64,000 nt of DNA, from contig VGMN01000002.1 in NCBI GenBank assembly GCA_016866355.1, positions 124,001-188,000 of the forward strand. The letters are read 5' to 3'. Made by a program: the position numbers and the translations under genes. The notes beneath the pieces are model-generated. The model was not told the DNA's origin. It saw only the letters and a list, made by a program, of their open reading frames with translations, and made no database searches. The stretch's first letter is position 1. Each line of letters begins with the position of its first letter. The DNA is from Bacteroidota bacterium (GTDB lineage Bacteria; Bacteroidota; Bacteroidia; Chitinophagales; Chitinophagaceae). Below, in pieces: positions 9,200 to 17,004 of this stretch.

Positions 9200-10249
9200 T
9201 TAAATAATCAGTAGCGCATCTCCATAGCTAAAAAAGCGGTACTTGTCCTTAATCGCTTTTTTATAGGCCTCCATAGTCAGTTCGTATCCTGCAAAAGCGC
9301 AGGTCATAATTAACAAACTGGTTTTAGGAAGGTGGAAATTGGTTACCAACGCATCCGCGATATTAAAATCGTAAGGGGGATGAATAAACATATTGGTCCA
9401 GCCTTCAGAGGGCTTTAGAAATTTTTGCGCAGTAAAGGAAGACTCCATAGCACGCATAGTAGTAGTGCCAATGGAGCATACCCGATGTCCATATTCTTTA
9501 GCACGGTTTACAATCTTGCAAGCTGTATCATCAATACGATAATATTCAGCATCCATTTTATGTTTGCTTAAGTCTTCCACTTCAATAGGACGGAAAGTAC
9601 CTAAGCCCGTATGAAGTGTAACCTCTGCAAAACGAATTCCTTTGATCTCCAATCGTTTGATTAATTCACGACTAAAGTGTAAGCCAGCTGTTGGGGCAGC
9701 CACCGCACCTTCATGCTTTGCGTATACTGTTTGATAGCGTTCTTTATCTTCTTCGTCTGGTTTACGCTTTATATATTTTGGCAAAGGAGTTTCACCAAGT
9801 TTTTCTAGTTGCGCTCTGAAGCTTTCCTCATCGCCCTCCCATAAGAAACGTATGGTTCTTCCTCTACTGGTGGTATTATCAATTACTTCTGCCACCAGAT
9901 CCTCGTCATCACCAAAATAAAGTTTATTCCCCACTCTTATTTTTCGCGCAGGGTCTACTATTACATCCCAAAGGCGGTTGGGCCTATTTAATTCTCTAAG
10001 CAGGAACACTTCAATCTTTGCTCCTGTTTTTTCTTTCCTCCCATACATACGGGCAGGGAAAACCTTGGTATTATTCACTGCAAAGCAATCCTTGTCATCA
10101 AAATAATCCATGATGTCACGGAAGTGCTTATTCTCAATTACACCGGTATGACGGTGAACCACCATTAAACGGGAATCCTCTCTTTTTTTTGCAGGTGTCT
10201 GCGCTATAAGATTAAGAGGCAAATCAAAACGGAATTGCGAAAGCTTCAT
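9200..10249 (-). CDS. queA: S-adenosylmethionine:tRNA ribosyltransferase-isomerase QueA
   Basis: A 349-residue enzyme that transfers and isomerises the ribose of S-adenosylmethionine onto 7-aminomethyl-7-deazaguanine in tRNA, giving epoxyqueuosine at position 34. It is full length, with the family features [10 protein letters not shown] at the N-terminus, NDTKVFPAR-like [10 protein letters not shown] near 50, [10 protein letters not shown] near 185 and [15 protein letters not shown] near 305. Target tRNAs include those with GUN anticodons, such as the tRNA-Tyr and tRNA-Asp genes here. It has its own promoter with a roughly 110-nt structured leader (10250-10362). Confidence 0.96.
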   Translation of the reverse strand: MKLSQFRFDLPLNLIAQTPAKKREDSRLMVVHRHTGVIENKHFRDIMDYFDDKDCFAVNNTKVFPARMYGRKEKTGAKIEVFLLRELNRPNRLWDVIVDPARKIRVGNKLYFGDDEDLVAEVIDNTTSRGRTIRFLWEGDEESFRAQLEKLGETPLPKYIKRKPDEEDKERYQTVYAKHEGAVAAPTAGLHFSRELIKRLEIKGIRFAEVTLHTGLGTFRPIEVEDLSKHKMDAEYYRIDDTACKIVNRAKEYGHRVCSIGTTTMRAMESSFTAQKFLKPSEGWTNMFIHPPYDFNIADALVTNFHLPKTSLLIMTCAFAGYELTMEAYKKAIKDKYRFFSYGDALLII

Positions 10250-10262
10250 GCGTTAGTATTTT

Positions 10263-10349
10263 CTACCAATTCTGCGAACGCATTCCGGACGGAAGGCAAT
10301 GATCCTAGAGATCCCTCTCCGGCCTTACGGCGCCGGGTTTGGTTGGCAG
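10263..10349 (-). ncRNA. Candidate structured 5' leader RNA of queA
   Basis: The transcribed strand between the promoter and queA can close with CTGCCAA (10349-10343) pairing TTGGTAG (10269-10263). Inside lie possible small hairpins: CCGGC/GCCGG (10336-10332 with 10323-10319), AGAG/CTCT, TTCC/GGAA and GCG/CGC. The stretch is clearly richer in G and C than its surroundings. The layout resembles a multibranched aptamer or other cis-regulatory RNA, but I match it to no known class: the preQ1 motifs and the SRP RNA core are absent. Pairings are by eye, so the fold is inference. Confidence 0.4.
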
Positions 10350-10369
10350 GACTGCTTTTAATAGAGGTG

Positions 10370-10400
10370 CAAAGTTAATAAATCGAGGAGCGGTTTCCAA
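10370..10400 (-). promoter_or_regulatory. Promoter of the queA leader
   Basis: On the minus strand TAACTTTG (10377-10370) is a perfect -7 element. TTGG (10400-10397) lies 19 bases upstream, a good -33 element at the spacing usual for Bacteroidota. Transcription should begin near 10362. Confidence 0.65.
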
Positions 10401-10435
10401 GTTTATTTCAAACTGCGATTACAGTATACGGTGAA

Positions 10436-11206
10436 TCAAAACTTTAGGTGACGAACGGTTAGTCCATCGTTTATCAATTGTTTGAGCGAATCGATACCAA
10501 TGCGCAAATGATCCTCCACATATTTGCGGGTAACCTCTTTATCACTTTCCTCTGTTTTTACTCCTTCAGGTATCATAGGTTGATCGCTGACCAAAAGAAG
10601 TGCTCCGGTGGGGATTTTGTTATAAAAGCCAACCGTGAAAATAGTGGCCGTTTCCATATCAATAGCATAGGCCCTGATTTTTTGTAAATAGTCTTTGAAG
10701 TCCTCATCATGCTCCCAAACACGTCGGTTGGTGGTGTACACGGTTCCCGTCCAATAATCTACCTCATAGTCTCGTATAGTAGTGGAAACTGCTTTTTGTA
10801 AGGCGAACGCAGGAAGGGCCGGTACCTCGGTGGGAAAATAATCATTTGAGGTTCCCTCACCTCTGATTGCTGCAATGGGAAGAATTAAGTCACCTAGTTT
10901 ATTTCGTTTTTTCAGCCCTCCGCATTTACCAAGGAAAAGTACAGCCTTGGGATCTATTGCTGTTAATAAATCCATTACAGTAGCTGCAGTGGGACTACCC
11001 ATCCCAAAATTTATAATACTAATATCATTGGCCGTTGCGCACTGCATGGGCTTGCCAATTCCCTTTACTTCAACCTGGTTCCATTGTGCAAATAAGGTCA
11101 CGTAATGACTAAAATTGGTTAGCAAAATATATTTCCCAAAGCTTTCCAGATTTTCTCCGGTATATCGGGGCAACCAGTTCTGTACAATCTCTTCTTTTGT
11201 CTTCAT
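10436..11206 (-). CDS. amn: AMP nucleosidase (short Bacteroidota type)
   Basis: A 256-residue protein of the nucleoside phosphorylase/nucleosidase superfamily, matching the short AMP nucleosidases of Bacteroidota that split AMP to adenine and ribose 5-phosphate. The fold markers are INFGMGSPTAA near residue 65, LFLGKCGGL near 90, the ribose/base-binding AIDMETATIF near 185 and LLVSDQP near 205. It lacks the large N-terminal regulatory domain of the enterobacterial enzyme. A phosphorylase with another nucleoside substrate cannot be excluded. It is divergent from the next gene with a 30-bp shared upstream region. Confidence 0.85.
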   Translation of the reverse strand: MKTKEEIVQNWLPRYTGENLESFGKYILLTNFSHYVTLFAQWNQVEVKGIGKPMQCATANDISIINFGMGSPTAATVMDLLTAIDPKAVLFLGKCGGLKKRNKLGDLILPIAAIRGEGTSNDYFPTEVPALPAFALQKAVSTTIRDYEVDYWTGTVYTTNRRVWEHDEDFKDYLQKIRAYAIDMETATIFTVGFYNKIPTGALLLVSDQPMIPEGVKTEESDKEVTRKYVEDHLRIGIDSLKQLINDGLTVRHLKF

Positions 11207-11236
11207 GGCATAAAGTTAACCAATTAACTTCGATGC
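11207..11236. promoter_or_regulatory. Divergent promoter region between amn and the HsdR-N-like gene
   Basis: The 30-bp gap holds two back-to-back near-consensus -7 elements: TAACTTTA on the minus strand (11218-11211) for amn, and TAACTTCG on the plus strand (11225-11232) for the HsdR-N-like gene. Both starts are so close that leaders must be very short. Confidence 0.45.
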
Positions 11237-11677
11237 ATGATTGAGTTAGTCTATCCTGCAGTGGAATTACGTGAACGTCAACAGGGTAGCGTGTCTCAAC
11301 TTTTTGACCCCTTGCGTAAACGTTGGGTGCAACGTACACCAGAGGAGTGGGTTCGTCAACAATTTCTCCAGTTGCTAGTGCATACGCATCATTATCCACC
11401 TTCGCTCATTGCAGTAGAAAAAAGTATTCAAGTTGGCTTGGTTAGCAAACGATTTGATATTTTAATTTATGATGCTGCGCATGCGCCATGGATGCTGATT
11501 GAATGCAAAGCGCCCTCTGTAAAATTAAATGATACGGTGTTGGAGCAAGTGATACAATATAATATGGGTGTTCCAGTTCCTTTTATGCTTATAGTTAATG
11601 GACTCTATTGCCACGGTTGGCAACGAGTGAATGGTCACCTTGTTGCCTTACAAAAAATACCTGATTTTTCTGTGTAA
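11237..11677 (+). CDS. Stand-alone type I restriction HsdR N-terminal-like domain protein
   Basis: A 146-residue protein resembling the HsdR N-terminal domain (HSDR_N_2 type), a PD-(D/E)XK nuclease fold. The core is visible: KRFDILIYD carries the Asp (about residue 74) and MLIECKAP the Glu-x-Lys (about 90), followed by the helix LNDTVLEQVIQYN. No helicase/motor domain, HsdM or HsdS gene is nearby, so it is not a restriction system as such. This short form is seen in Bacteroidota, but its role is unknown to me. The catalytic residues look intact, so nuclease activity is possible. Confidence 0.8.
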   Translation: MIELVYPAVELRERQQGSVSQLFDPLRKRWVQRTPEEWVRQQFLQLLVHTHHYPPSLIAVEKSIQVGLVSKRFDILIYDAAHAPWMLIECKAPSVKLNDTVLEQVIQYNMGVPVPFMLIVNGLYCHGWQRVNGHLVALQKIPDFSV

Positions 11678-11730
11678 GCACCTTGTTCATTGAGATAGTC
11701 ACCGATTAGATTTTCGGTCAAACTATTCCT

Positions 11731-13266
11731 ATGAAAAATCTGCTTCTATTGCTCTTGATTTGCTGTGTCATTATTGGTTGCAGGAAAACAGACTCGGCAA
11801 ATATTATTCCAGTAAGCCAACAAAAAAATACAACGATTGACTCTCTTCGGCTTATCATTCAGCAAGCAATTGTAAAAAAAGGAAAATTTGAATGGTCTTC
11901 ATTATCTCCCTCACTGCTTTGGTCCGCCATACAACAAAGTAATGGAGTGGTGTCCGTGGGCTATCAAATTGCATCAAATCCTTTACATGAAAATCAGTTG
12001 GCAGCTATTGATGTGAATACAAGAGAGTGGTTAGCGGCTAAACAGCTTTTAGTTTCGAAACTATTACTTCTTGAACAGGAGCTTGATCCCACAATATCGT
12101 TAGATGCTATACTTCCTTGGGGGGAAACCGTACTTCCTGTTTTTACTATTGTTCTCAAGAATCCTCGATCATTAGTGTATTTATTACAATCTCTTTGGGT
12201 GCGATATGTAGAGCCAATGGAATACGATCAGCAACTATATTCGGTAGCGGATCAAAGAGCCAGCGGTTGTACTAGTAACCTTCCTACCCGGGGGTTGGTG
12301 CCTGGAGTACATTATGGAGTTGTTACACCTAACGCCAAAGCTTCTTGGAACTATCCAGCACATGGAATATTGGATGCTTGGCGCTATGTATCAGGCAAGG
12401 GCATTAAAGTTTTTTTAATTGATACAGGCATAGGATATGGTCAAGCAAGTCTGGGTGTAAATTTTAACCAAGGATTTTCTGGCGCCAGAACCCTGGAGAA
12501 GTTGGTGACCTTGCCTCGACAGCGGTTCTTGGGGATAATCAATGTAGGTCCTGTTGAAACCCCAGAGGACAGATGTGGTCATGGAACTGCTATGGCTGGT
12601 GTATTGGCTGCTCCAAGGGGAACCAATGGTAATATGGTTGGCATTGCTTACAACTCAAATTTAATTACATGCAGAGCGGCAGCAGATGTGTTTATAGATG
12701 AAGCCCGGGAGGTCAAAGGGGTCAGTGATGCATTTACTATGGCAGCACAGCGTGCCGATGTAAAAGTAATTAGCATGAGTATGGGCAGAATTACAGTCAG
12801 CTCCCAGATAAGAGATGCCATACAATATGCACATGCCAAAGGGAAAATGATTTTCTGTGCAGCGGGAACTTCTTTTTCTTTCACATCAAATTGGGCCGGT
12901 GTAATTTTTCCTGCTACACTTCCTGAAGTGCAAGCTGTTACCGGTGTAAAACAATTCACCAACTTTGAAGCTTGTACACAGTGCCATTCAGGTCCCGAAG
13001 TTGATTTTGTGGTAGAGATGGAACGGGCAGGGGATGCCACCCATCCACTTACAGTAGCGGATCGTGGGAATGAGCCTTCCACTATTGGGGGTTCTTCGGT
13101 GGCTACTGCTTCTATGGCTGCTATGACAGCCTTGGTATGGAGTCGGTTCCCTTACTATTCTCGGGATCAGATTTTAACATTGCTCGAGCGATATAGTACG
13201 TATTATCCGCAACGGGATCCAAGATGGGGATGGGGCAAATTTCAGCCGGTGCTGGCTGTTGACTGA
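11731..13266 (+). CDS. Subtilisin-like serine protease lipoprotein (S8)
   Basis: A 511-residue protease with a lipoprotein signal (hydrophobic leader ending VIIGC, Cys17), so probably anchored in the envelope. A roughly 200-residue N-terminal region without recognised motifs may be a propeptide. The S8 triad is present: Asp231 in FLIDTGIG, His284 in CGHGTAMAG and Ser456 in GGSSVATASMA. The oxyanion region is altered: CAAGTSFSF stands where AAGN is usual, so the conserved Asn is missing, which may weaken or retune catalysis. It is not closely similar to the subtilase at the left edge. A bidirectional terminator follows. Confidence 0.9.
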   Translation: MKNLLLLLLICCVIIGCRKTDSANIIPVSQQKNTTIDSLRLIIQQAIVKKGKFEWSSLSPSLLWSAIQQSNGVVSVGYQIASNPLHENQLAAIDVNTREWLAAKQLLVSKLLLLEQELDPTISLDAILPWGETVLPVFTIVLKNPRSLVYLLQSLWVRYVEPMEYDQQLYSVADQRASGCTSNLPTRGLVPGVHYGVVTPNAKASWNYPAHGILDAWRYVSGKGIKVFLIDTGIGYGQASLGVNFNQGFSGARTLEKLVTLPRQRFLGIINVGPVETPEDRCGHGTAMAGVLAAPRGTNGNMVGIAYNSNLITCRAAADVFIDEAREVKGVSDAFTMAAQRADVKVISMSMGRITVSSQIRDAIQYAHAKGKMIFCAAGTSFSFTSNWAGVIFPATLPEVQAVTGVKQFTNFEACTQCHSGPEVDFVVEMERAGDATHPLTVADRGNEPSTIGGSSVATASMAAMTALVWSRFPYYSRDQILTLLERYSTYYPQRDPRWGWGKFQPVLAVD

Positions 13267-13294
13267 AAGGGGAGTGCCACTCTTTCAAATAAAA

Positions 13295-13319
13295 AAAGCT
13301 GTCCATGTAGGACAGCTTT
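13295..13319. terminator. Bidirectional terminator between subtilase and gdhA
   Basis: A perfect 10-bp stem AAAGCTGTCC/GGACAGCTTT with a 5-base loop sits between two convergent genes and is flanked by A-rich and T-rich sequence on both sides. Confidence 0.85.
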
Positions 13320-13340
13320 AATTTTAGGATGCAAAAATTT

Positions 13341-14759
13341 TTATGGAAATATTCCCAACTCAGCGTAGATAGTAGCCACTTTATTGATAGCTACAACATA
13401 GGCTGCTGTACGCATGTCAGGTATAGCTGGATTTTCTCTCCATGCATTCATGATTTCATGGGTAGCATTTATCATGGTTTCTTCCAAACCACTATAAACT
13501 AGATCTACCTCATCTGGTCCATGCATGATTAATTTTCTTGCGTGATCATTTGATTTTTTACCAGTTAGCTCCTCAATTTGGTTGAGGATGCTACTATTTA
13601 CATTTTCAGTAAAACGCTTTTCCATTCTACCGTATCGGACATGGCTTAAATTCTTAAGCCATTCAAAATAAGATACTGTAACACCACCGGCGTTCAAATA
13701 CATATCAGGAATTACAATAGTTCCATTTTTTGCAAAGTGATCATCTGCTTCAGGGGCTAATGGACCATTGGCGCCTTCACCAATGATCTTTGCTTTTATG
13801 CGAGGTGCATTGTCTCCATTAATTACGTTCTCCAACGCTGCAGGGATTAGGATATCACAGTCTAGCTCCAACGCATCTGTGGAATTCTTAATATCCTTTG
13901 CACCAGGAAAATTCAAGATTGATCCCGTTTTTTTCCGATGTTGAAACACAGCTTCAACATCTAAACCCTTCTCATCTGTAATGGCTCCTTCGTATTCAGC
14001 TAATGCAATTACTTTTGCACCTGCCTTTTGAAAAAAATGAGCGGCCCAATATCCTACATTTCCGAGTCCTTGTACAATGACTCTTTTATTTTCAATACCC
14101 AGTGGCAATCCCAACTTGCTCATGATATCCGGTATATTGCACACTTCTCTGGTGCCATAGAATACGCCTAATCCGGTAGCTTCTCTTCTTCCACGCACTC
14201 CTCCTTGAGTCATGGGTTTACCAGTCACACAGCCAGCTGCGTCTACCTCACCAGGTCGCATGGATACGTAGGTGTCTAAAATCCAAGACATCTCTCTTTC
14301 TCCAGTTCCATAATCGGGGGCTGGCACATCAGTTCCTGGGCCAATAAAATTCTTTTTGATTAATTCTGATGTATAGCGTCGAGTGATACGTTCTAGTTCG
14401 CCAGCAGAATATTTTTTGGGATCTATTTTGATTCCCCCTTTTCCTCCCCCAAAGGGAACATTTACGATCGTGCATTTATAGGTCATCAACGCAGCTAAGG
14501 CCATCACTTCGTCCTGATTAACTTCAGCAGCAAATCGAATACCTCCTTTGCAGGGAGTCTTGTGATGAGAGTGTTGTACGCGGTAAGCTTCAATCACTTC
14601 AATTTCTCCATTGTCTCTTTTAATGGGGAAACGAAGCTGAAGCACCGAATTACATTGTCTAATTTGATTGAGTAATCCGGAATCCCATTTTGTGAATCTG
14701 GCAGCCTTGTCGAAACTTCTTTCTACGGCTCCGAAAAAACTGTAATGTTTATCCGACAT
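13341..14759 (-). CDS. gdhA: Glutamate dehydrogenase (Glu/Leu/Phe/Val dehydrogenase family)
   Basis: A 472-residue enzyme interconverting glutamate with 2-oxoglutarate and ammonia. The substrate and catalytic lysines lie in TPCKGGIRF (about residue 75) and [18 protein letters not shown] (about 100), the catalytic Asp region in [16 protein letters not shown], and the Rossmann dinucleotide loop in QGLGNVG (about 235). GEGANGP near 335 supports the glutamate rather than leucine branch. It is the last gene of the minus-strand run, 37 bp after the CcmD-like gene; whether it has its own promoter there is unclear. Cofactor preference (NAD or NADP) cannot be read safely. Confidence 0.93.
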   Translation of the reverse strand: MSDKHYSFFGAVERSFDKAARFTKWDSGLLNQIRQCNSVLQLRFPIKRDNGEIEVIEAYRVQHSHHKTPCKGGIRFAAEVNQDEVMALAALMTYKCTIVNVPFGGGKGGIKIDPKKYSAGELERITRRYTSELIKKNFIGPGTDVPAPDYGTGEREMSWILDTYVSMRPGEVDAAGCVTGKPMTQGGVRGRREATGLGVFYGTREVCNIPDIMSKLGLPLGIENKRVIVQGLGNVGYWAAHFFQKAGAKVIALAEYEGAITDEKGLDVEAVFQHRKKTGSILNFPGAKDIKNSTDALELDCDILIPAALENVINGDNAPRIKAKIIGEGANGPLAPEADDHFAKNGTIVIPDMYLNAGGVTVSYFEWLKNLSHVRYGRMEKRFTENVNSSILNQIEELTGKKSNDHARKLIMHGPDEVDLVYSGLEETMINATHEIMNAWRENPAIPDMRTAAYVVAINKVATIYAELGIFP

Positions 14760-14796
14760 AAATTGTTTTTTTGGTTGAGCAATCGTTATTGTTGGC

Positions 14797-15006
14797 TTAT
14801 TTTAAGTTCTCCATTTTCCCAATCTTTCTATCAAGTCGAATCAAATAAAAAAGTAATCCAGCGAGAATGGCTAGCATAACGGCAATAACAACATAAATAC
14901 GGCCATCGCTTCGCATTAGTTCGGCCATTTGAGTTTTTGGCGCTTGACTTAATAGCGGTTGATTAAAAAGGAGAAATGTGGCAGCAAGAGGTACTAGTTT
15001 TTTCAT
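14797..15006 (-). CDS. CcmD-like small membrane protein of cytochrome c biogenesis
   Basis: A 69-residue protein with an N-terminal signal-like segment, then a transmembrane helix ([20 protein letters not shown]) and a short basic tail ([13 protein letters not shown]). Size, topology and position right after the CcmC-like gene, overlapping it by 4 bp, match the CcmD family, which helps release haem-loaded CcmE from CcmC. Sequence conservation in this family is low, so the call rests largely on context. Confidence 0.75.
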   Translation of the reverse strand: MKKLVPLAATFLLFNQPLLSQAPKTQMAELMRSDGRIYVVIAVMLAILAGLLFYLIRLDRKIGKMENLK

Positions 15007-15698
15007 GATTCAAATTTTTTGTCCACAAGTGTTTGCAAGCGGATTTTTAACTGAGTTATCCAAACACCTAAAAGCGTCCATCCCAACACAGCGGGGTAAA
15101 AAACAATCCGCATACCCGCACTAATGTCATTTTTAACGTCTAAAGCAGGATTGCCTTCGTTCCCAGGGTGTAAGCTGGGAAGTATCCGTGGTAGAATCCA
15201 AATAGCAGGAAATAATAGCACAAAAGCAAACACATTGTAAACGGCGCTAATTCTTGCTCTCTTGTCAATGTCATTAATTGAGTCCCTGAGTACCATATAG
15301 GCAGCATATACTAGTAATGCTACCGCTGCCCCAATAAGTTTAGGGTCTCTTGCAATGGTGCTAAAGGAATCGAGTAATGGAATATTGGGGTCCGCCCATG
15401 TAAAAGAGGCCCAAATAGCACCCGTGCTATATCCTAATAGTCCAAATAGAATTCCGGTTCCTGCATATAATCGAGCGGCCCTATCAAACTTAGGCTGCAG
15501 GGTTCTTAGATAACGAATGGAGTGAACTACAGAGATTGTGAAAAGTATCATCATTGCAAACCACATGCAAACATGAAAATACAGGTTACGGATGGTTTCT
15601 TGTAGTAAGGGAAGTCGGGGCACAGGCCCCAACAAGCCTGCTAAAAATGTGTAGGCAAGCAAACAGGTTGTCAATATCTTCCACCAATGCTTCTTCAT
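15003..15698 (-). CDS. ccmC: CcmC/CcsA-type haem handling protein for cytochrome c maturation
   Basis: A 231-residue protein with about six transmembrane helices, of the haem-handling CcmC/CcsA family. The periplasmic haem-ligand histidines are plausible in NLYFHVCMW (about residue 48) and PSLHPG (about 176). The tryptophan-rich WWD signature between them is unusual: WASFTW is followed by ADPNIPLLDSFSTIARDPKL, without the WGxWWxWD core. The ATG at 15698 follows a -7 element (TAATTTTG, 15718-15711); a TTG at 15713 would overlap it. The neighbours ccmB and the CcmD-like gene support the role. No ccmA ATPase is in the cluster. Confidence 0.85.
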   Translation of the reverse strand: MKKHWWKILTTCLLAYTFLAGLLGPVPRLPLLQETIRNLYFHVCMWFAMMILFTISVVHSIRYLRTLQPKFDRAARLYAGTGILFGLLGYSTGAIWASFTWADPNIPLLDSFSTIARDPKLIGAAVALLVYAAYMVLRDSINDIDKRARISAVYNVFAFVLLFPAIWILPRILPSLHPGNEGNPALDVKNDISAGMRIVFYPAVLGWTLLGVWITQLKIRLQTLVDKKFES

Positions 15699-15710
15699 GA
15701 ATTTCCTTTG

Positions 15711-15718
15711 CAAAATTA
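15711..15718 (-). promoter_or_regulatory. Promoter -7 element for ccmC-ccmD
   Basis: TAATTTTG on the minus strand fits TAnnTTTG and lies 12 bases before the ccmC ATG. Confidence 0.5.
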
Positions 15719-15751
15719 GGGAGATAGAATCAAAAGGGCGGTCTTATAAAC

Positions 15752-16399
15752 CTAGTCTTTCCACAAAAATGGAAATAGAATCACAGCCAATAAGATGACA
15801 AGTGCGTCCAGAGCCAACAATAATAAAACGGTTGGTGTGGGTATATTCAACAAGGGAGAGAATGCAGTCGAGGATAGTCTCATTAACAATACAACTTGTG
15901 GGATAATTACAGGAAAACCCAGGATGGCCATCACAGCAGCATTTTGTTGCGCACGAGCTGCAATGGCGGCCAAAAAACCAAAAACTAAACTGAGGCTAAC
16001 CCCTCCCAGAAAAACCATTCCAATAAAAGCCCCCATTTTATCTACTGGGTTGCCCATCAGCAAAAAGAAAAATAGGAGGCTTATGGCACTCATAGCCATC
16101 ATTAATACGCCGTTGTATAGCAGTTTAGCAAGGATAAAACTGGTAGGGTGGTTAAGGGTATAGTAATAAAGCATTCTCCCTCTGCTTTCCTGTAAAAAGG
16201 CTTTTGCAACTGCGTTTATACAAATAAACAGTTGTGTAATCCAAAATAACCCATTCCAAATATTGGCTTCTGGCAACTCGATTGCCATGAAAAGGAGAAA
16301 AAGTGTTGCAGCGCCGTATAATAGTAAGCCATAGAAACTATACTGTTGCCGAAGCTCCAATAAAAAATCTTTCTTTATGAGAGAATAAATCTTGCTCAT
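15752..16399 (-). CDS. ccmB: Haem exporter protein CcmB
   Basis: A 215-residue integral membrane protein with six predicted helices and the CcmB pattern: a charged N-terminus (LIKKDFLLELRQ), AVAKAFLQESRGRMLYYY near residue 65 and the FPVIIPQVVL helix near 160. It is the membrane subunit of the ABC transporter that releases haem-loaded CcmE during cytochrome c maturation. It starts 3 bp after tdk, so both are likely on one transcript. The usual ATPase partner CcmA is not in the window. Confidence 0.92.
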   Translation of the reverse strand: MSKIYSLIKKDFLLELRQQYSFYGLLLYGAATLFLLFMAIELPEANIWNGLFWITQLFICINAVAKAFLQESRGRMLYYYTLNHPTSFILAKLLYNGVLMMAMSAISLLFFFLLMGNPVDKMGAFIGMVFLGGVSLSLVFGFLAAIAARAQQNAAVMAILGFPVIIPQVVLLMRLSSTAFSPLLNIPTPTVLLLLALDALVILLAVILFPFLWKD

Positions 16400-16402
16400 T
16401 CA

Positions 16403-16969
16403 TTAGGATTGTTGGTAACACTTGCGACAACGTGGCTCATAGGAGTCAGTGGCCCCTAACATAACTTGTTCCTCATTGGCTACTTTTCGGTAGGAGTAAT
16501 TGGCAATTCCTCCACACTGTTGACAAATGGCGTGCAATTTTGTAACATAATCTGCCTTAGCCAGGATCTGTGGCATGGGGCCAAAAGGTTTTCCTAAATA
16601 ATCCATATCTAGTCCAGCAACAATTACCCGAATTCCACGAAAGGCTAAAAGATCACAACAGTCCACAATTGCTGAGTCAAAAAATTGAGCTTCATCAATC
16701 CCCACTACTTCTATTTCATCGATTTTATCAAAAATCTCTTTAGCGAATCGAATCGGAATTGAATCAAAAAAATTTGTATCGTGCGATACTATTTTTTCTT
16801 CGGCATACCGGTTGTCAATATGTGGTTTAAAAACAGCAATCCGCTGGTTGGCAATACGGACACGTTTAAGCCGTCTAATCAGCTCTTCCGTTTTTCCACT
16901 GAACATCGACCCGCATATTACTTCTATACTGCCTCTTCTTTCACCGCTATTATTAGGTTCAATAAACAT
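16403..16969 (-). CDS. tdk: Thymidine kinase
   Basis: A 188-residue type II thymidine kinase, phosphorylating thymidine to dTMP in the salvage pathway. The P-loop is GSMFSGKTEEL (about residues 21-31), the Walker B/DEAQ element GIDEAQFFD is near 92, and the structural zinc site is formed by CQQC near 148 and CRKC near 181. It is full length and lies between waaA and ccmB on the same strand; 35 bp separate it from waaA. Confidence 0.96.
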   Translation of the reverse strand: MFIEPNNSGERRGSIEVICGSMFSGKTEELIRRLKRVRIANQRIAVFKPHIDNRYAEEKIVSHDTNFFDSIPIRFAKEIFDKIDEIEVVGIDEAQFFDSAIVDCCDLLAFRGIRVIVAGLDMDYLGKPFGPMPQILAKADYVTKLHAICQQCGGIANYSYRKVANEEQVMLGATDSYEPRCRKCYQQS

Positions 16970-17004
16970 CTTTTTTCTAAATTATTTTGAAAGGTACAGT
17001 GAGT

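Noticed and set aside
10263-10349. Possible SRP (4.5S) RNA, because the plus strand ends GCCGGG...TTGGCAGG like its 3' side
   Set aside because: The nearly invariant core around the GGAA loop (CAGG...AGCAGCC) is missing, and the promoter reads the other strand.
11237-11677. Type I restriction-modification system
   Set aside because: Only an HsdR N-terminal-like domain is present; no motor, methylase or specificity gene is within many kilobases.
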